Below are positions 9,204 to 17,718 of a DNA stretch of 32,966 bases, piece after piece (the stretch's first letter is position 1; each line of letters begins with the position of its first letter). The translations under genes were made by a program, and so were the position numbers. The notes under the pieces were generated by a model. The model was not told the DNA's origin, made no database searches, and saw only the letters and a program-made list of their open reading frames with translations. Where the stretch lies: the NCBI GenBank assembly GCA_903907955.1, contig CAIVPZ010000134.1, forward strand, positions 1 through 32,966, in the 5' to 3' direction. This stretch comes from an uncultured Acetobacteraceae bacterium. GTDB taxonomy: Bacteria; Pseudomonadota; Alphaproteobacteria; Acetobacterales; Acetobacteraceae.

Positions 9204-9319
9204 GGCGGTCTCCCGTGAATCCGATGTCCGGTCCGTACCGGTTCCGCACTGCCGAATCAACAGAGGTCGCCGGCTCCCTCGCGGCAATGTCCGGCTGCCG
9301 TCAGGAAATCCGGCGCCGC

Positions 9320-10240
9320 TCACCCCATCTGCCGGCGGAGACGGTCGCGCCACCATGCCAGCGTATCGGCCAGCCCGTCCGCCAGCGCGAAGCGGGGCGT
9401 GAAGCCAACGCCTTCGCGCAATACCGTCACGCTGGCGGCCAGGCGCGGCGGCTCGTTCGTCGGCGCCGGGCGCGCCCCCAGCCGCACCAGTCCCGGCCGC
9501 CCGATCAGCTCGGCCAGCGTCTGCACGACCACGCGGACCGGCACGCACACCCCGGTCGCGACATTGACCGGCCCGGCATGCAGGCTGTCCAGCGTCGCCG
9601 CGAGCGCGGCACCGGCATCGGCCACGTGCATGAAATCCCGTTCCGCCGTCCCCGGGCCACACAACGCCGGCTCCCCGCGCAGCAGCGCCAGCGCCACATC
9701 GGGCACCAGCCGGTTCGGCGCCTCGTGCGGGCCATACATGAAGAACAGCCGGCCCCAGGCCAGCGAGATGCCATCCTGCCGGGCGGCAACGGCAAGGATG
9801 CGGTGCAGCGCATCCTTGGCCGTGCCGTAGAGCGTGGCGGGGCGGAGCGGCGTGGTGGCTTCGTCGAGCAGATCGGCGGTCCAGTCGTATTCCATGCAGG
9901 TTCCGGCCACCACGAGGCGGCTGCCGCCGGCGGCTGCGAAGGCGCGATGGAGCCGCAGGCTCGCCGCCACCCAGTCGAGGTTCGCCGCCGCGTGCGCGTA
10001 CCGGCCGGGGGTAACGTCCCAGGCAAGGTGCAACAGGTGGCTCGGCCGGATGCTGGCGAGCAGCCCCTCGAGGCCGTCCGGAGCAAGCAGGTCGGCCCGA
10101 TGCGCAACCACCCCAGCCGGCAGGCCGGCCAGGTGACGGCCGACGGCATGGACTTCGAAGCCACGCGCAAGCAGCGCCTCGACGGCCGGGCGTCCGACAA
10201 AACCGCGCGCCCCGGTCACCAGAACGCGCCGGGCGGTCAT
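9320..10240 (-). CDS. NAD(P)-dependent SDR epimerase/dehydratase, candidate CDP-sugar 4-ketoreductase
   Basis: A 306-residue extended SDR. The Rossmann nucleotide-binding motif is GARGFVG (residues 10-16) and the catalytic Tyr-x3-Lys is YGTAK (Tyr138, Lys142), with a nearby Thr in VAGTCMEY. It is last in the CDP-sugar cluster and its ATG overlaps the stop of the epimerase gene by four bases (ATGA). Since the cluster already has a dedicated 4,6-dehydratase, C-methyltransferase and 3,5-epimerase, the missing step is reduction of the 4-keto group. I infer that this enzyme does it, giving the final CDP-deoxyhexose. A 4-epimerase or GDP-sugar role cannot be excluded from motifs alone. Confidence 0.82.
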   Translation of the reverse strand: MTARRVLVTGARGFVGRPAVEALLARGFEVHAVGRHLAGLPAGVVAHRADLLAPDGLEGLLASIRPSHLLHLAWDVTPGRYAHAAANLDWVAASLRLHRAFAAAGGSRLVVAGTCMEYDWTADLLDEATTPLRPATLYGTAKDALHRILAVAARQDGISLAWGRLFFMYGPHEAPNRLVPDVALALLRGEPALCGPGTAERDFMHVADAGAALAATLDSLHAGPVNVATGVCVPVRVVVQTLAELIGRPGLVRLGARPAPTNEPPRLAASVTVLREGVGFTPRFALADGLADTLAWWRDRLRRQMG

Positions 10241-10773
10241 GCCGATGCAACCACCGGCGGATAGGTGAGGTCGCGCTCCGAGAGGATCGGATCAGGCAGC
10301 GGCCAGACGATGCCGAAGGCCGGATCGTCCCAGCGCGCGCCGCGCGCAAGGTCGCCGTGATAGCTCTCGGTCATCTGGTAGAACACCTCGGTTGCGTCGG
10401 CCAGGGTCTGAAAACCGTGCGCAAAGCCGGCCGGGATGTAGAGGGCGCGGCCGTTCTGCGCGGTCAGCTCCGCCCCGACCCAGCGATGCCGCGTAGGCGA
10501 GCCGGGACGCAGATCGACCGCCACGTCGAAGATCGCCCCCCTGGTGCAACGGACCAGCTTGCCCTCAGGATGCGGCGCGGCCTGCCAATGCAGGCCGCGC
10601 AGCGTGCCGCGCCGCACATTGAACGACACGTTGCACTGCACGAAGCCGGACGGCAGGCCGTGCGCCGCGAACTCCCCGGCGCAGAAGCTGCGGGCGAAGT
10701 GGCCGCGCGGGTCGCTGCGCAGTTCGAGATCGATCTGCCAGACGCCGTCCAGCGCGGTCGGCGTGAAGATCAC
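10237..10773 (-). CDS. dTDP-4-dehydrorhamnose 3,5-epimerase (RmlC/RfbC) family protein
   Basis: A 178-residue cupin epimerase. The family signature RGTLRGLHWQ carries the catalytic base His62; VAVDLR and the YIPAGFAHGFQTL strand supply the rest of the active-site cup. The GTG at 10773 overlaps the preceding stop codon as GTGA; a longer frame exists but would run into the methyltransferase gene. In this cluster the substrate is more likely a CDP-4-keto-6-deoxy sugar than a dTDP sugar, because only CDP-activating enzymes are present. It could epimerise C5 alone or C3 and C5; its action on a C-methylated intermediate is an inference. Confidence 0.85.
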   Translation of the reverse strand: MIFTPTALDGVWQIDLELRSDPRGHFARSFCAGEFAAHGLPSGFVQCNVSFNVRRGTLRGLHWQAAPHPEGKLVRCTRGAIFDVAVDLRPGSPTRHRWVGAELTAQNGRALYIPAGFAHGFQTLADATEVFYQMTESYHGDLARGARWDDPAFGIVWPLPDPILSERDLTYPPVVASA

Positions 10774-12005
10774 GCCAGCACGCGCGTGGTCGGGACCGGA
10801 ACCACGAAACGCCCCCCCCACCCGCGCACGGCTTGCATCTGGGCGATGATCTCATCCCGCAGGTTCCAGGGTAGAATTAACACGTAATCCGGCTTCTCCT
10901 GCAGGATCGCCTCCGGCGCGCGCACCGGGATGCGCGTGCCCGGCAGCAGCATGCCCTGTTTGTGCGGGCTGCGGTCCACGGTGAAGGCAATCAGCTCAGG
11001 CCCGACGCCGCAATAGTTCAGCAGCGTGTTGCCCTTGGCCGGCGCGCCATAGGCGGCGACCCGCTTGCCCTGCGCCTGCGCGTCGATAAGGAAGCGCAGC
11101 AGCGCGCATTTCGCCTCGACCACCTGCCGGGCGAAGCGGCGGTAGACGTCGTCGCCTTCGAGCCCGGCCGCCACTTCCCCGGCCAGCACCTGCGCCACCG
11201 CCGGCGTTTCATCGTGGCGTGCCGCGCCCGCCTGGCAGGCGAACACCCGCAGCGAGCCGCCATGGGTCGGCAGTTGCTCCACGTCGAACACCCGCAACCC
11301 GTGCCGGGCGAAGATACGCTGCACGACATGCAGCGAGAGATAGGAGAAATGCTCGTGGTAGATCGTATCGAACTGCGATTCCCCGATCAATCGCAGCAAA
11401 TGCGGGAACTCGACGGTAACGACCCCCCCGGGTTTCAGCAGGATCGCGAATCCACGCACGAAATCATTGATGTCGGGCACATGCGCCAGGACGTTGTTGG
11501 CCGCCATGAGATCGGGCGCGACGCCCTGCGCGCGCAGCCGCGTCGCGGTTTGCACGCCAAAGAAGGCAACCTCGCTCGGAATGCCCTTCCGTTCCGCCAC
11601 CGCAGCGACGTTGGCAGCCGGCTCCACGCCGAGCACCCTGATGCCGCGCTGCCGGAAATACTGCAGCAGGTAGCCGTCGTTGCTGGCGATCTCGACCACC
11701 AGCGCATCCGCGCCCAGGTCCAGGCGCTGCGTCATCTTCGCGGCATAGGCTTCGGCGTGGCGGAGCCAGCTTTCCGAGTACGAGCTGAAATAGATGTAGT
11801 CGCCGAAGATGTGCTGCGGACTTTCGAATTCCTCCAGTTGCACCAGGCGGCAGGCGCTGCAGACATAGGCGTGCAATGGATAGAACGGCTCCATGGCACC
11901 CGCCCTGTCCGGCGCAATGAAGGCGTTCGACAGCGGCGTCATGCCAAGGTCGGCGAAGCTTTCGTGCAGCGGCGCCTGGCAGAACCGGCAGGCCTTGGCC
12001 GTCAT
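10770..12005 (-). CDS. SAM-dependent sugar C-methyltransferase (TylC3/TcaB9-like)
   Basis: A 411-residue three-part enzyme. The N-terminal zinc-binding domain has two Cys pairs (C6-x2-C9 and C49-x2-C52). The central class I methyltransferase fold carries VVEIASNDGYLLQ (about residues 103-115). The C-terminal nucleotide-sugar-binding domain includes the typical YGAPAKGNTLLNY. The catalytic residues known for this family fall in IYHEHFSY (Tyr216, Glu218, His219). Such enzymes add a methyl group to C3 of NDP-4-keto-6-deoxy sugars. Its start overlaps the rfbG stop codon (ATGA), tying it to the CDP-glucose pathway. The family call is firm; C3 as the methylated position follows from family knowledge. 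Confidence 0.92.
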   Translation of the reverse strand: MTAKACRFCQAPLHESFADLGMTPLSNAFIAPDRAGAMEPFYPLHAYVCSACRLVQLEEFESPQHIFGDYIYFSSYSESWLRHAEAYAAKMTQRLDLGADALVVEIASNDGYLLQYFRQRGIRVLGVEPAANVAAVAERKGIPSEVAFFGVQTATRLRAQGVAPDLMAANNVLAHVPDINDFVRGFAILLKPGGVVTVEFPHLLRLIGESQFDTIYHEHFSYLSLHVVQRIFARHGLRVFDVEQLPTHGGSLRVFACQAGAARHDETPAVAQVLAGEVAAGLEGDDVYRRFARQVVEAKCALLRFLIDAQAQGKRVAAYGAPAKGNTLLNYCGVGPELIAFTVDRSPHKQGMLLPGTRIPVRAPEAILQEKPDYVLILPWNLRDEIIAQMQAVRGWGGRFVVPVPTTRVLA

Positions 12006-13093
12006 TGTCCGTCCCCAATACCTTCATAGCGCTCGATGTCTGCCTCGACGAGGCGGGCCGCATCCATGCCGTCAGCGTATTGCCTGTGCCAGCGCGCCGT
12101 CCACTCCAGCGCCGGCTCCAGCCGCAATCGGGGACGCCATCCAAGTCGCCGGCGGGCAAGCGATGGATCGACCGCCAGGAAACCGGCCTCGTGCGGGTGC
12201 GGGCCGTCGGCAATCTTCCAGTCCGCACCGTCGCCCCAGGCCTGGGCCAGCAGTTGCACCACCCGGGAGACGGGCTGCACGTCGTCAAGCACCGGACCGA
12301 AATTCCACGCTTCGGCGAACGCCTGGCCGGATGTCCACAGCTGCTCGGCCAGCAGCAGATAGCCGCAGAGCGGCTCCAGCACATGCTGCCAGGGCCGGGT
12401 GGCATGCGGACTGCGGATCGGCACCACCTGCCCGGCGGCAAAGGCACGGACGCAGTCCGGCACCAGGCGGTCGAGCGACCAGTCGCCGCCACCGATCACG
12501 TTGCCGGCGCGCGCGGTCGCGACCGCAAGCGCCGGCTTGCCCGGCCTGTCCGCCGACAGGAAGGAATTGCGCCAGGCCGCGGTCACCAGTTCCGCGCAGG
12601 CCTTGCTGGCACTGTAGGGATCATGGCCGCCCAGCCGGTCGGTCTCGCGATACGGCCAGACCCACTCGCGGTTCTCGTAGCATTTATCGGTCGTGACGCT
12701 CACCAGCGCCCGCACCTGCGGTGCCTGGCGCGCCGCTTCCAGCACATGGGCCGTGCCCATGACGTTGGTGGCAAACGTCTCGACCGGCTGCTGGTAGGAA
12801 AGACGGACCAGCGCCTGCGCGGCGAGATGCAGCACGATCTGCGGATCAGCGGCCTGGACGGCCCGTCCGAGGGCAGGCAGGTCGCGGATATCGCCACGGA
12901 TCGAGGTGATCCGCGGCTCCACCCCCGCGGCCTCGGCGAGGCTGGGGAGGTCGGGCGGCAGGGCGAAGCCGGTGACATCCGCCCCAAGCCGGCGCAGCCA
13001 GAGGGCAAGCCAGGCCCCCTTGAAGCCGGTATGGCCGGTCACGAAAACGCGCTTGCCACGCCAGAACGCGGGATCGGGCAGGCGACCACTCAT
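12002..13093 (-). CDS. rfbG: CDP-glucose 4,6-dehydratase
   Basis: A 363-residue extended SDR that converts CDP-glucose to CDP-4-keto-6-deoxyglucose. The subfamily hallmark [16 protein letters not shown] binds NAD. The catalytic triad region shows VTTDKCYEN (Thr135, Asp136, Lys137) and PYSASK (Tyr160, Lys164). The ATG at 13093 overlaps the rfbF stop as ATGA, matching the other junctions of the operon; an ATG at 13105 is also in frame and would add four residues. This is the committed step toward 6-deoxy CDP sugars. No rfbH (3-dehydrase) gene is present, so the pathway is not heading to 3,6-dideoxyhexoses. Confidence 0.95.
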   Translation of the reverse strand: MSGRLPDPAFWRGKRVFVTGHTGFKGAWLALWLRRLGADVTGFALPPDLPSLAEAAGVEPRITSIRGDIRDLPALGRAVQAADPQIVLHLAAQALVRLSYQQPVETFATNVMGTAHVLEAARQAPQVRALVSVTTDKCYENREWVWPYRETDRLGGHDPYSASKACAELVTAAWRNSFLSADRPGKPALAVATARAGNVIGGGDWSLDRLVPDCVRAFAAGQVVPIRSPHATRPWQHVLEPLCGYLLLAEQLWTSGQAFAEAWNFGPVLDDVQPVSRVVQLLAQAWGDGADWKIADGPHPHEAGFLAVDPSLARRRLGWRPRLRLEPALEWTARWHRQYADGMDAARLVEADIERYEGIGDGQ

Positions 13094-13863
13094 GGAACCA
13101 GCCATGGCGCGGTTCCGGAAGCCCAGAGTTCTTCCAGAATCCGCTTCTCCCGCAACGTGTCCATCGGCTGCCAGAAGCCGTCATGCCGGTAGGCCATCAG
13201 CTCCCCGCTGCGGGCAAGCCGCTCCATCGGCTCACGTTCCCAGATCGTGGAATCGCCGGCAATCAGGTCAATGACCGCAGGCTGCAACACGAAGAAGCCG
13301 CCGTTGATGCGCTGGTTGTCGCCCTCCGGCTTCTCGCGGAAGCCAAGCACCGCGTCGCCATTCAGGTCGAGCGCGCCGAACCGCCCGGGCGGCGCAACCG
13401 CGGTCACCGTCGCCGCCCTGCCGTGCGCCTGGTGAAAGGCGATCGAGGCGCGGATGTCGACGGTGCTGACCGCGTCGCCATAGGTGAAACAGAACGGTTC
13501 ATCGCCGATATAGTCGCGCACGCGGCGGAGCCGGCCGCCGGTCATGGTCTCCAGCCCGGTCTCGACCAGCGTGACCTTCCATGGTTCGGCGGTTGTGCGA
13601 TGCATGGTGGTCGTGTTCGCCGCGAGGTCGAATGTCACATCGGCCGTATGCAGGCGGTAGTTGTGGAACCAGTCCTTGATGACGTAGCCCTTGTAGCCGA
13701 GGCAGACGATGAACTCGCTGATTCCGTGGGCATGATAGCTGCGCATGATATGCCACAGGATCGGCTTGCCGCCGATCTCCACCATTGGTTTCGGCCGGCT
13801 CTCGGTTTCTTCCATCAGACGGGTGCCCAACCCGCCTGCGAGGATGACAGCCTTCCTGATCAA
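13090..13863 (-). CDS. rfbF: glucose-1-phosphate cytidylyltransferase
   Basis: A 257-residue nucleotidyltransferase making CDP-glucose from CTP and glucose 1-phosphate. The N-terminus [16 protein letters not shown] holds the nucleotide-binding loop, and [11 protein letters not shown] carries the conserved Lys25. TYGDAVS provides the metal-binding Asp, and GRFGALDL and INGGFFVL follow as in characterised RfbF proteins. The start is taken as TTG at 13863, because it gives exactly the family length and N-terminus and has AAGGAA about ten bases upstream. An in-frame upstream start at 13908 would add 15 unrelated residues and lie inside the predicted promoter. It is the first gene of the CDP-sugar block. 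Confidence 0.93.
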   Translation of the reverse strand: MIRKAVILAGGLGTRLMEETESRPKPMVEIGGKPILWHIMRSYHAHGISEFIVCLGYKGYVIKDWFHNYRLHTADVTFDLAANTTTMHRTTAEPWKVTLVETGLETMTGGRLRRVRDYIGDEPFCFTYGDAVSTVDIRASIAFHQAHGRAATVTAVAPPGRFGALDLNGDAVLGFREKPEGDNQRINGGFFVLQPAVIDLIAGDSTIWEREPMERLARSGELMAYRHDGFWQPMDTLREKRILEELWASGTAPWLVP

Positions 13864-13907
13864 TGCGCGGTTCCTTCGCAACGGATTGCCGTGCAATCGG
13901 CATGGCA

Positions 13908-13946
13908 AGTATAGCAGGAAGTGGCAGAGGAGAATGCATCAGTCAA
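13908..13946 (-). promoter_or_regulatory. candidate promoter of rfbF and the CDP-sugar block
   Basis: On the minus strand the only sizeable gap of the glycan region contains TGCTATACT, an extended -10 element (TATACT at 13913-13908), about 45 bases ahead of the TTG start. A TTGACT hexamer at 13946-13941 lies 27 bases upstream of it, too far for a standard -35, so recognition would rest mainly on the extended -10. Confidence 0.45.
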
Positions 13947-13980
13947 TCGCCATTGCGTGACCTGTCCCCCGGTGTGGCGA

Positions 13981-14373
13981 TCAGCGCCGCCGCCAAAGCC
14001 CGCGAATCGCCCAATGCGCCGAGGTGTAGTTCCAGACATAGAGCAACACCGTCGTGGCGGGAGCGGCCAACAGGACGGGCTGGCCAAGGCCGGTGCAGAG
14101 AATTGCCATTGACAGCAAGGAAAGTGGAAATCCGGTGGCGACGCCGGACGTGAAGCGCAGGAATCCGCGCCATGAAAGCGCTTCCCGGAAGGTAAAACGA
14201 CAGTGCAGCACATAGCCCATCGGCGTCACGAGCACGAAGGAAAGAACCGTCGTCGCGACGTAATGTGCACCGGCAAGATCGCCCAGAATCATCACCGCAT
14301 TGCCCGCCACGGCACAGGTTGCCCCGACCAGCGTGTAGCGTGCCGTCCGCCCGGCGATGGCGCGCGGATTCAC
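13981..14373 (-). CDS. GtrA family membrane protein (probable lipid-linked sugar flippase)
   Basis: A 130-residue protein with four hydrophobic helices (about residues 11-30, 35-55, 72-92 and 96-118), the GtrA size and topology. RYTLVGATCAVAGN at the start and VLHCRFTFRE between helices 2 and 3 match the family pattern RF..VG.....N...NF.....WTF. GtrA proteins are thought to flip polyprenyl-phosphate-linked sugars across the inner membrane. The GTG at 14373 overlaps the methyltransferase stop as GTGA and gives family length. An ATG at 14406 would add 11 hydrophilic residues, so this start is a judgement. It is the last gene of the upstream glycan block. Confidence 0.8.
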   Translation of the reverse strand: MNPRAIAGRTARYTLVGATCAVAGNAVMILGDLAGAHYVATTVLSFVLVTPMGYVLHCRFTFREALSWRGFLRFTSGVATGFPLSLLSMAILCTGLGQPVLLAAPATTVLLYVWNYTSAHWAIRGLWRRR

Positions 14374-14999
14374 GGACGAACCAGGATGGCAATGTTGTTC
14401 CACCATGGTGGGGATCTTGCCTCGGCCACGAGCGCGGCCAGGCCGAAGCTGTGCGCAAGATGTCCGCGCATTTCGTTGCGTGTCATATAGTTGATACGAT
14501 CGCCGGTGAGCCAGCGATCCGATGCATGGCAAAGCCAGTGTATCGGCGTGTGATTTCGCTCCCAGTCCTTGAACACGAAAACTGCATCTGCCGCCAGTGT
14601 TGCCCGGATCGCGTCGAGCAGCCCGGGCCGGAAACTGACAGGCACATGATGCAGAACGTCGCAGAGCAGGACGAAGTCATAGAGTCCTGGTTCGGTTGCG
14701 GCAATTTCCTCGACGCCGCATTGCGTAAACCGCACACGGTCGCGCGATCCGGCATACAGGCGCCCGATACGCGGCGTAATGTCGATGGCGGTGATGTCGG
14801 CATCGGGATAGGCGGCGCTGAGCCGCTCGGTCATGGCCCCCTCCCCGCAGCCCACCTCCGGGATTCTTGTCGCGGTCGGCTTCCACTGGCGGATTTGTTG
14901 AACCAGCGCATCGATGTCGATATAGAGCGAACGATAGGCTTCGCTGACCCGGTGCTCATACGGGCCGAACATGCGGCGAATCACGGGTCCGATACCCAT
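14370..14999 (-). CDS. class I SAM-dependent methyltransferase
   Basis: A 209-residue methyltransferase. Motif I is PEVGCGEGAMTERL (residues 47-60), with DITAIDIT as the acidic second strand and YDFVLLCDVLHHV as motif IV. There are no membrane segments. It lies 2 bases after the neighbouring glycosyltransferase gene and overlaps the GtrA gene, so it is embedded in the glycan operon. Its acceptor is probably a sugar or lipid-linked glycan (O-methylation), but the sequence does not identify it. It is unrelated in architecture to the C-methyltransferase at 10770-12005. Confidence 0.82.
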   Translation of the reverse strand: MGIGPVIRRMFGPYEHRVSEAYRSLYIDIDALVQQIRQWKPTATRIPEVGCGEGAMTERLSAAYPDADITAIDITPRIGRLYAGSRDRVRFTQCGVEEIAATEPGLYDFVLLCDVLHHVPVSFRPGLLDAIRATLAADAVFVFKDWERNHTPIHWLCHASDRWLTGDRINYMTRNEMRGHLAHSFGLAALVAEARSPPWWNNIAILVRP

Positions 15000-15001
15000 G
15001 G

Positions 15002-15967
15002 TCAGAACGCGCCTCCCAATTTTGCCCGCACCCGCGGTAACATCCGATCGATGATCCTGGAGTCGCGCAAATAGCGATGGATGCCGGCCGGCCCGAGCCG
15101 CAATACCGCGAACGCAGCCCGCAACAGGAAACTGCGATCGCCGGCGGCGGCCGCGGCAAGGGCGGTGTTGACGGCGATCGAGGCACGGGCGGCGCCCGCG
15201 ACGCGCGGCGCATGACTGGCAAGCAAGGGAAGATGCCGGTCCAGAACGATCTGCATCTGCTGCGCGAAATCAGCGGCATCGCGGCTTCCGGTCACGGTGA
15301 GGGAGCCGCCATGGATGCGAAAGCCGGTGGTGATGCGGTCGTGATAGATGACCGGACCGATGGCGGCCAGCTTGAGCCAGATGTCCCAGTCGGCCGTGTA
15401 CCACAGTTTCTCATCCACCCCCCCGCAGGCCAGCCACGCATCCTTGCGAAACACCGGCGCCGGCGCCGCGATGAAGTTCTGCACCAGCAACCGCTCCACC
15501 ACCGTAACCGGGCGAAGTTCACGGTTACCGGGCAGCGGACACCGCCACACGCCCAGCGTTCGCCCTGCCCGGTCGATGATGGCGGTCGGCGCCAAATGGA
15601 GGGCAATTTCGGGGGCCGCATCGATCCAGGCGCGAACGCTCGCCGCGCGCCCGGGAAGCCAGATATCATCCACATGCAGCCAGCAGATATGACTGGAGCC
15701 GGCGATCCCGACACCGAAATTGGTCTTGTCCTGCCACATCAGGAGGTCGCGGCGTTCGACGACACGCAGATTGAGACGATCCGAATAGCTTCGCGCAATG
15801 TCGCGTGTCGCGGACGTCGGACTGCCGTCGATGACAAGAACCTCGACCCCCTCGGCCGCCTCGGCCGCAAGCGAGTCCAGCGCGGTGCCGATCCATTGCT
15901 CTCCGCAGTAACTCGGCATGATCACGGTGAGCCAAGGCGCTGAGGATGAATTGCGAATGCCGCTCAT
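15002..15967 (-). CDS. glycosyltransferase family 2 protein (soluble)
   Basis: A 321-residue GT-A fold enzyme. The N-terminal strand LTVIMPSYCGEQWIGTALDSL (about 13-33) binds the nucleotide sugar, VEVLVIDGSPT follows, and the metal-binding acidic motif is LHVDDIW (Asp100, Asp101). ADWDIWLKLA near residue 203 resembles the catalytic ED-type loop of family 2. The ATG at 15967 overlaps the stop of the polytopic transferase gene (ATGA); the longer upstream frame is antisense-like and was rejected. It probably adds one residue of the glycan on the cytoplasmic side. Donor and acceptor are unknown. Confidence 0.87.
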   Translation of the reverse strand: MSGIRNSSSAPWLTVIMPSYCGEQWIGTALDSLAAEAAEGVEVLVIDGSPTSATRDIARSYSDRLNLRVVERRDLLMWQDKTNFGVGIAGSSHICWLHVDDIWLPGRAASVRAWIDAAPEIALHLAPTAIIDRAGRTLGVWRCPLPGNRELRPVTVVERLLVQNFIAAPAPVFRKDAWLACGGVDEKLWYTADWDIWLKLAAIGPVIYHDRITTGFRIHGGSLTVTGSRDAADFAQQMQIVLDRHLPLLASHAPRVAGAARASIAVNTALAAAAAGDRSFLLRAAFAVLRLGPAGIHRYLRDSRIIDRMLPRVRAKLGGAF

Positions 15968-17718
15968 GGGCAAACAACCTGGACCATACGACCTGGAGGC
16001 TCCCATTGGAACACGTCGCGCCCTTCCTGCCGGCAGGCCCGCTGGAAGGCGTCGGGCAGGTCGGCGCGTCCATAGAGAACAGGCGCGCTGAAATCGATGC
16101 CGTTGCGCGTAAAGTCGAGGCTCAGGGCAGGAATCGGGGCAATCTGCCACCACCACATCGTAAGCTGCCGATCCGGTATTAGAACGATCGCCCGTGCCTG
16201 CGGCAGCGGTGCATCGAACACCGCGCGGCGCGCTTCGATGTAGGCATGCGTTGTTACGAGCAGCACGCAGAATGCGCCAGCCGCGTACACCAGACACGCC
16301 GACGCAAACGCTTCGAATCCGATGCGCCGCACAGCGCTGTGGATATCGCCAGCCTCCGTGATCAGTCCGGTGGCAATTGTAAGAATCGAAAGCGGCCATG
16401 CCCAGAACCAATAGCGCGGCCCGTACTGGTGCCCCCCGGTGAACGGCATGAACGCATAGAAAACCAAGGCCGCCGGGAACAGGAAGTCGTAAAATCGGCA
16501 TGTCCGGCGGCGTATCTTGAGGACGAACGCGGCCACGGCCAGAACCGCAACCGGCAGTCCGCCGAACTGGGCCAGCGCACCGGCCCAGAATACGTTGAAG
16601 ACAGCGGCCCGGAGCATGAGCAACCCGGTGCCTGCATCCGCATCGGGCGCACCGAGCGCGACCGGACCAGCCCAGGAAATTGTAAGCTGAAACGGATTGC
16701 CGGTGACGCCGGCGTTGTAGACCGCAAGGCAGGCAACGAACGGCAGCGTGCCCAAAATGAGCAGCAGACCATCGGGAATGGCAGCAAATCGCCGCATCGC
16801 CAGCCGGTCGATCGCATAGACCAATGCGACAACCGCGACAACGTCATAGCGGGTCAGCAGCAGGATGCCGAACAAGGCCCCGATCAGCAGCTTGCCCCAG
16901 GGGTGCGGGCGTGCCTCATCGGCCAACTGCGCCCAGACGATGCTGGCGACCAACGCAGCGGCCATGGTCTGCGGAAACAGGGACCCGCCGAGGAAAAACG
17001 TGAACGGGGTCAGCAACACCAGGGCGAGCGCCGGCCGGCGAACTGCCGGGCCCAGCCCCAGACGGCAACAAGAGCCGGCGAGCGCGACACCCAGCAACAC
17101 CGTCAGCAGCGGGTTGGCAAGCCACAAGGCGCCGAGCGCACGGAACGGCACCAGCAGGGCAGACCAGGCCGGCGGATATGGGCTGAATGTCCGGCCGTCG
17201 TGGACCGACACATGGAAGGCCGAAAAAAGTTCCGGGTCTGGCGGTGCCGCAACCCAGAAACGGCCGGACAGCAACGTATCCGTGAGAAAGACATAGCTGT
17301 ATTCGTCGCCGGAATTCGGCCAGGAAACACCCCCCAGCAGTCCAGCGGCAAGGCAGCCGAAGAATGCGAGCACGATGGCGAACGAGGGCCGTTGCCACGG
17401 CAGACGCCAGAACCGGTCGGCGACCCCGAGCGCAACCCCGACAACAAACAGGCCAACCGGCAGTTGGACAGCCCACAGGGGAGGAACGGTAGAGCCGTAG
17501 ATCGTGGGGAACACCGTCTCGGTGACGGCCACGAGCGCCCCTGCCGACAGCAGCATTACAGCGGCATTCCTCCGCGGAATCCCGGCGAACCGGTTCGACG
17601 TCGCCAGTCTCAGCACGGGTTGGTGGATCGTGCCACAACCGGGTGTGGCGTTCCCCTCGCAGTTTCGCAGGCCGCAACCTCCAGGTGTGAGCTGACCGGC
17701 GGAATCCCGCTTCGTCAT
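15964..17718 (-). CDS. polytopic membrane glycosyltransferase-like protein (GT-C type)
   Basis: A 584-residue protein with roughly ten to twelve hydrophobic helices from about residue 52 to 490 and a hydrophilic C-terminal tail. After the third helix comes WPNSGDEYSYVF with an acidic pair (Asp138, Glu139) in the first large external loop. A second loop motif, DGRTFSPYPPAWSALLVPF, follows; this is the layout of GT-C enzymes of the ArnT/GT39 kind, which use polyprenyl-phosphate sugars. It lies between a polyprenyl-type GT2 and downstream glycan genes, with ATGA overlaps on both sides. I infer that it transfers the flipped sugar on the periplasmic face. The exact family is not certain. Confidence 0.78.
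   Translation of the reverse strand: MTKRDSAGQLTPGGCGLRNCEGNATPGCGTIHQPVLRLATSNRFAGIPRRNAAVMLLSAGALVAVTETVFPTIYGSTVPPLWAVQLPVGLFVVGVALGVADRFWRLPWQRPSFAIVLAFFGCLAAGLLGGVSWPNSGDEYSYVFLTDTLLSGRFWVAAPPDPELFSAFHVSVHDGRTFSPYPPAWSALLVPFRALGALWLANPLLTVLLGVALAGSCCRLGLGPAVRRPALALVLLTPFTFFLGGSLFPQTMAAALVASIVWAQLADEARPHPWGKLLIGALFGILLLTRYDVVAVVALVYAIDRLAMRRFAAIPDGLLLILGTLPFVACLAVYNAGVTGNPFQLTISWAGPVALGAPDADAGTGLLMLRAAVFNVFWAGALAQFGGLPVAVLAVAAFVLKIRRRTCRFYDFLFPAALVFYAFMPFTGGHQYGPRYWFWAWPLSILTIATGLITEAGDIHSAVRRIGFEAFASACLVYAAGAFCVLLVTTHAYIEARRAVFDAPLPQARAIVLIPDRQLTMWWWQIAPIPALSLDFTRNGIDFSAPVLYGRADLPDAFQRACRQEGRDVFQWEPPGRMVQVVCP

Noticed and set aside
4929-9218. A 1429-codon open frame on the plus strand opposite the RND genes
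   Set aside because: Its peptide is a low-complexity His/Arg/Gln/Asp-rich string with no motifs, while the other strand carries clear RND permease and adaptor genes. It is a by-product of high-GC codon use.
9204-10349. Upstream extension of the RND adaptor frame
   Set aside because: The extra 382 residues are antisense-like and overlap the SDR gene; the signal peptide starts at 9203.
13894-13908. In-frame upstream start for rfbF at 13908
   Set aside because: It would add 15 unrelated residues, lies in the predicted -10 region, and lacks the well-placed AAGGAA seen before TTG 13863.
15968-16501. Upstream extension of the soluble GT2 frame
   Set aside because: It overlaps the polytopic transferase gene, and the family N-terminus begins at 15967.
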